DNA of 64,000 nucleotides, taken from Niebla homalea (lineage: Eukaryota > Ascomycota > Lecanoromycetes > Lecanorales > Ramalinaceae). Every line of letters starts with the position of its first letter. Within the stretch, counting starts at the first letter, position 1. A program made the position numbers and the translations under genes. The DNA is taken from contig JAHGAU010000028.1 in assembly GCA_019925105.1 (NCBI GenBank), positions 682,001-746,000 of the forward strand. The letters are read 5' to 3'. Under the pieces are notes generated by a model. That model searched no databases, had not been told where the DNA came from, and was given only the letters and a program-made list of their open reading frames with translations. Positions 59,001 through 64,000 of the stretch are shown here, piece after piece.

Positions 59001-62000
59001 AATTTTCAAGCTATACCTTTGACAATAATCTTGAAGAAATCTTTACGACTCTCATGAGAGGGGGTACAGTCTGCGTCCCATCCGATCATGATCGTATGAA
59101 TGATCTTGCAACAGCTGCAACAACGCTCAAGGCCAACTTTATGGACTTAACGCCGACAGTGGCTACTTACCTAGATCCGTCCAAGATGCCGACCATCCAA
59201 GGCATGGCGTTAGGTGGCGAGGCTCTGACGAAGGCGGTCCTCGATGTTTGGGGTGGCAAGGTTCAAATTCACAATCAGTACGGCCCCAGCGAGTGCTCCA
59301 TCAATGCTGCCCATCGGACCGACATCTCAAAGTCGAGTGATCCGGCCAGTATCGGTCGCTCAGTCGGAAGTGTGTCGTGGCTTGTGAATCCCACTAACCA
59401 TGACGAATTGGTTGCTATTGGATGTGAGGGTGAGCTGTTGATCGAAGGGCCTATCTTGTCCCGGGGGTATTTGCGTGATGGCGAAAAGACGTCCAAGGCC
59501 TTCATTGAGAATCCAGAGTGGTCACTGACTCGGACTTCGCAGACTCTGCATGATTTCGAAGCCCGTCGAATGTACAAGACGGGAGATCTCGTCCGATATA
59601 ACAGCGATGGTACCATGGCTTACATCGGTCGCAAGGACCAGCAAGTAAAGCTCAACGGACAGAGGATCGAATTGGGAGAAATCGAATATTATGCCAAGGC
59701 ATTAATGCCTCCTGATTGGCATTTCGCGGTCGAGTTGATAGTCCCAGGCACCAGCCGCGATGCAGTGAAGACATTGGCCATGTTCGTCTGCCCTCAAAAT
59801 GACGACGCGACCAACTATGAAGATGGCCTGCTTCCGATGTCCAGCCCTTTACAGGTATCTTTTGCAAATGTGCAAGCGGAGCTTTTCAAAACCCTTCCCC
59901 AGCACATGGTGCCTTCAATGTACATCTCGATGATCAAGCTACCCTTGACCAGCTCGGGCAAACTGGATCGAAAGCGCCTTCATGCTACCGCTAAAGGCAT
60001 GACCGAGAATCAGATAGCGATGTATCGACTTGCTGGCAGTAGTGGACGAGCACCGTCTACAATGCTTGAAAAAACACTCGCGGGACTCTGGGGAACTGTC
60101 CTAGGCCTAGAAGCTGCTACGATTGGCATGGACGCTCAATTCTTCCGCATGGGTGGTGATTCTATTGCCGCGATACGGCTGGTATCTGTGGCAAGATCAC
60201 AAAAGATAAAATTGACAGTCGCCGATATCTTTCGTAATGCAACATTATCAGAGATGTGCAACAATGCGAAAATGTCCGACTCTGCAGAAGCAGAAATCGA
60301 TAACGAAGGCCCGGAAGCATTCGAGCTTCTTCCCCAAGGAAGCTCACGAGAGCAGCTTATAGAGCAGGTCTCTCGGCTATGCCGAGTAGAGTCATCACGT
60401 GTTGAAGATATATATCCTTGCACCCCAATTCAGGAAGGTCTCATCGCTCTGAGCAGCAAGCAAACTGGCGCTTATACCGCAAAAAATTTGTATCGCCTCT
60501 CAGGTCTAGACCTGGACCTCTTCAAACAGGCATGGCAGAGGGTAGTAGCGGAGGAGAAGATTCTACGGACACGCATCATCTTTGTTCGCCCTTTAGGTTT
60601 CCTGCAGGTAGTGGTCAAGGACACGATTGAGTGGTCTGACCTGACAAATCTCGAGGCGCTCCACCCGTCTGACGGCCCCTCAGCGCATGATGGTGGAAGG
60701 CTCACTAATTACTCCATCGTCAGAGAAAGTGCGACTGAGGCATCTTTCCTGTGGACTGTTCATCACTCCGTATACGACGGTTGGTCTGTGGCGTTAATCC
60801 TGAACAGAGTGCAAGCCTATTACAGAGGCCTCAAGGCGGAAGAGTCGGTCCCATATCCCAGATTCATCCAGTACCTGTTGCAGATCAACCTCGACGAATC
60901 TGACCAATACTGGCAATCTAAACTAGCGGGAACGTCTTCACCGCAGTTTCCCGCCCTTCCCAGCCCAGTGTATCAGCCAAGCGGGTCTCAGCTGCTCTCC
61001 ACCAATATCAGGATCTCGCGAGAGAACACGTCGATATTCACGTTGCCAACCGCTATCCGCGCAGCCTGGGCAGCCGCCCTTTCATCTTTCTGTGATTCTG
61101 AGGATATCGTTTTTGGGGAGACTATCAGCGGCCGAGATGCTCCAGTAGCTGGTGTGGTCGATATCATCGGGCCTACGTTCTCGTCTGTACCTCATAGGAT
61201 CCGTGTCAGTCGAGATCTGAATGTAGCCGAATATCTCAAGTTGATCCAGAACGATAATACAGCTTCGCTACCTTACCAAAGCGCAGGCTTGCAGAGGATC
61301 AAGAGGATCAGCCATGATACAGCAAAAGCATGTGACTTCCAGAACTTGATTGCGATCAACAGTATTTCACCAGACTCGAGTGATGACTTTTGGCGATTGC
61401 AAGGGAGTGGAGATGTTGGCACAGACTTCTTCACCTATGGACTGACAACTTCATTTGACATTTCTCCGTCCAATATCCAAGTGAGCTCACATTACGACCC
61501 TCAAGTCATTTCTGCATGGGAGCTGGACAATCTGTTGAAGACTTTTGCGTCCTTCGTCATCCGCATCGTGGGCTCTGACCAGACGACTGTGAAATTGGGA
61601 GAGATCATGACGATACATGCTGAAGATGAGACCAAGATTCAACGCTGGAACAGCAGCCCAGTGCCGACGATCAACAGATGCATTCACAAGATCATAGCAG
61701 ATCGAGTAAGCCAAGCACCCGCCATTCATGCATGGGACACCCGGTTTACGTACCTTGAATTGGAGAATGCATCAACGGCACTGGCTCATCAGCTGATGAC
61801 TGATGGAATCATGCCTAATTCATATGTTCCAGTGTGTTTTGAGAAGTCGGGTGTGACGATCATCGCAATGCTGGCTATACTCAAAGCAGGAGCCGCCTTT
61901 GTCCCCGTCGACCCTGATGCCCCAAAAGCCCGCTTACAGGGAATCGTGGATGATCTTGATGCACGATACGTCTTATGCTCGCCAAATCATGAACAAATGT

Positions 62001-64000
62001 GCAAGTCACTGGAATTAACTACGTTGACGGTCGATTCCCAGAGGCTTTCTGAAGCACCTTTATCCCAAAGGCGCCTACCTGCAATGACGGGCAGCGATAT
62101 CGCATATGTCATTTTCACCAGTGGCTCAACTGGAAAGCCCAAAGGCACTTTGGTATCGCACTCGGCATTCTCCAGCGGAGCTTTCGCCCACGGGCCCGCA
62201 ATGCAAATGACATCGGATTCACGGGTGTTTCAATTCGCATCTTACATCTTTGATGCATCAATCCTTGAAATATTCTCAACACTTTTGTTGGGAGGGTGTA
62301 TCTGTGTGCCTAATGAGAAGCGCCGGCTGAATGATACCGCGGCGGTCTTGAACGAATTGAACGTCAATTGGGCCTTACTCACTCCATCCTTTGTCCAGAT
62401 GATCAGCCCCACTTCGGTCCCTGGGCTCAAGACATTGGTCCTTGGTGGTGAGGCGGTATCTCAGAATCACGTCAGTACTTGGGCCTCAAAGACTCATCTC
62501 ATCAATGCCTATGGTCCAAGTGAGTGTGCCGTAGTCGCAACAGCCAATACACAGGTCCTTCCGTCATCGAAGCCAGCCAATATAGGACGAGCAGTCGGTG
62601 GTCACGGCTTCGTTGTAAGTCAAGATGATCATAGTAAACTGGTACCTGTTGGTGCTACTGGAGAACTGGTGATTCACGGTCCAATTTTGGCGAACGGTTA
62701 CCTCAACAATCAGTCAAAGACTGAAGAGTCTTTTGTTCCAGCACCTGCTTGGTTGCATCGTATGACGCGGTCCCAGCATGATCGGGAAAGCTTGATCTAC
62801 AAGTCTGGTGACCTCGTTAGATATACCGAAGATGGATCTTTTATTTATTGTGGTCGAAAGGATAACCAGACCAAGCTCCACGGGCAGCGTCTTGAGCTGG
62901 GCGAGATAGAGCATCATTTGATGCAAAACCCAATGGTGCGACACGCAATGGCCATCATACCTACCACAGGTCATTTCCAGAAGAAACTCGTTGCCGTGAT
63001 TTCCCTCAATGATGAAATCGAGTCCCACATCTCCTGCAACGGCCTCACTCTAGTGTCAGGTGATGATTCGGCTTCGTATACAGACCAGCTACGTGACTTC
63101 CTCGGCAGTCGGCTCCAGATTTACATGATTCCGTCCAGCTGGATCGCGTTTACGAAAATTCCCATGCTGCCCAGTGGGAAATTGGATCGAAGGCGAGTCG
63201 CCTCCGTAATTGAAGACATGCCAGATGATGTCTATCTTGCGACAAGGGTTGTAGAGACCGAGACCGCCAACGAGAAAGGTAGTGAGAGCGAGCAAAGACT
63301 ACAGGCGATCTGGGCCGACGTTCTCAATCTATCAAGCGATCAAGTTAGGTTGGACAAGAGCTTCTTCCTACTTGGCGGCGACTCGATATCAGCTCTTCAG
63401 ATACTGTCCCAGTGCCGAGCTGAGGGAATGGGCATTACAGTGCAGGACATCATTCGGAGTCCCTCCATATCGGATCTTGCAACCCGTATCACTTTGCCAG
63501 TGACTACATCATATGAAGCTGAAGAATTTGACAAATCTTTTGACTTGTCCCCAATACAGAACTTATTTTTCACGTGGATGCGCGGTAAAGTAAATCATTT
63601 CAATCAGAGCATCATGCTACGGCTTCCTCAAGAACAAGAGTCGAAGAACATCGCAAATGCGATTGGAGGGCTAGTCAAGCTGCATTCTATGTTAAGAGCT
63701 CGCTTTGAGAAAGACGAGTCCGGGAAATGGACACAGAAGCTTATCAAGGATGCTGCAAATACTTATGCATTTAGATCGCATTCCTCGTCGCTCTCAAATC
63801 GCCAGATCGATTCAAAGGTGGAAGTAAGCCAGAAGTGTCTGGACATCGAACAAGGGCCGTTGCTGGCCGTCGACCTTTTCCCATCCAGCGACGATGGTAA
63901 ACAGGTGCTTTCCATCGTCGCTCATCACTTGGTAATCGATGTCATCTCATGGGGCGTCATTCTCGAGGACCTGGAGGATCTCCTTCATTCCGGCAAATCC
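53021..64000 (+). CDS. Multimodular non-ribosomal peptide synthetase (3' end beyond window)
   Basis: Exon 1 is 53021-53521. After a 45-bp intron, one frame stays open from 53567 to the edge, at least 3645 residues. The frame is open upstream of 53021 without another ATG, so a further 5' exon is possible. Domains: C-terminal part of a C domain; A1 (TSGSTGEPKG, YGPAEAS, YKTGDL, SGKLDRK); T1 (LGGDSISA, 55517); E1 (GHHLVMDLVSW 56060, NEGHGRE 56465); C2 (SHLIVDG, first His replaced by Ser); A2 (TSGSTGRPKG, YGPSECS); T2 (MGGDSIAA, 60150); C3 (VHHSVYDG, 60757); A3 (TSGSTGKPKG, YGPSECA); T3 (LGGDSISA, 63370); E3 (AHHLVIDVISW). My reading of the A-domain pocket residues (GrsA 235-331 plus Lys517) is DSVALMGVAK, DNEDAGQINK and DALLVGAVVK. 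Residues 1 and 3 should be D-configured. No methyltransferase or thioesterase domain is seen so far. Confidence 0.98.

Overview
The window is nuclear DNA of a filamentous ascomycete (Pezizomycotina). Genes are broken by many short introns (about 45-105 bp) with GT donors, CTAAC/CTGAC-type branch sites and YAG acceptors. Families typical of that group are present: a HET-domain protein, CYP53, a GIT1-type permease, a fungal Hsp70-like ATPase, a secreted GMC oxidase and a very large NRPS. Class cannot be fixed from sequence alone; Dothideomycetes is a guess. Many coding regions had to be rebuilt by joining exons by eye, because single open frames are short.

Layout. 0-10 kb: end of an unknown gene, an Hsp70-like ATPase (-), a single-pass membrane protein (+), an uncharacterised helical protein (+), and a signal-peptide/TM surface protein (+). 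10-13.3 kb: remnants of inverted-repeat elements, then a CYP53 benzoate 4-monooxygenase (+). 13.3-15 kb: an unusually dense cluster of different simple repeats. 15-21 kb: hypothetical genes and little else, closed by an intron-containing tRNA-Phe (-). 21.6-23.5 kb: APC amino-acid/GABA-type permease (-). 24.8-26.7 kb: a five-exon hotdog thioesterase (+) facing a frameshifted methyltransferase relic (-). 28.1-30.5 kb: ten-exon secreted GMC oxidoreductase (+). 31.5-39.7 kb: secreted Cys-rich probable GPI protein (-), HET-domain gene (-), P-loop sulfotransferase-like protein (+), and a small secreted precursor whose C-terminal part looks like a CS-alpha-beta defensin (-). 41.8-43.3 kb: GIT1-type MFS permease (-). 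45.1-49.9 kb: ABCC exporter (-). 53.0 kb to the window edge: a multimodular non-ribosomal peptide synthetase (+), unfinished at 64,000.

Function. The clearest functional unit is the right end. The NRPS reads [partial C]-A1-T1-E1-C2-A2-T2-C3-A3-T3-E3-..., so it would build a peptide with D residues at positions 1 and 3 and an L residue at position 2. It diverges from a full-length ABCC transporter across about 3 kb and together they look like part of a biosynthetic gene cluster with its exporter; the rest should lie beyond the right edge. The GMC oxidase, CYP53, thioesterase and decayed methyltransferase are 20-50 kb away and there is no sequence reason to link them to it. The defensin-like precursor is a second point of interest.
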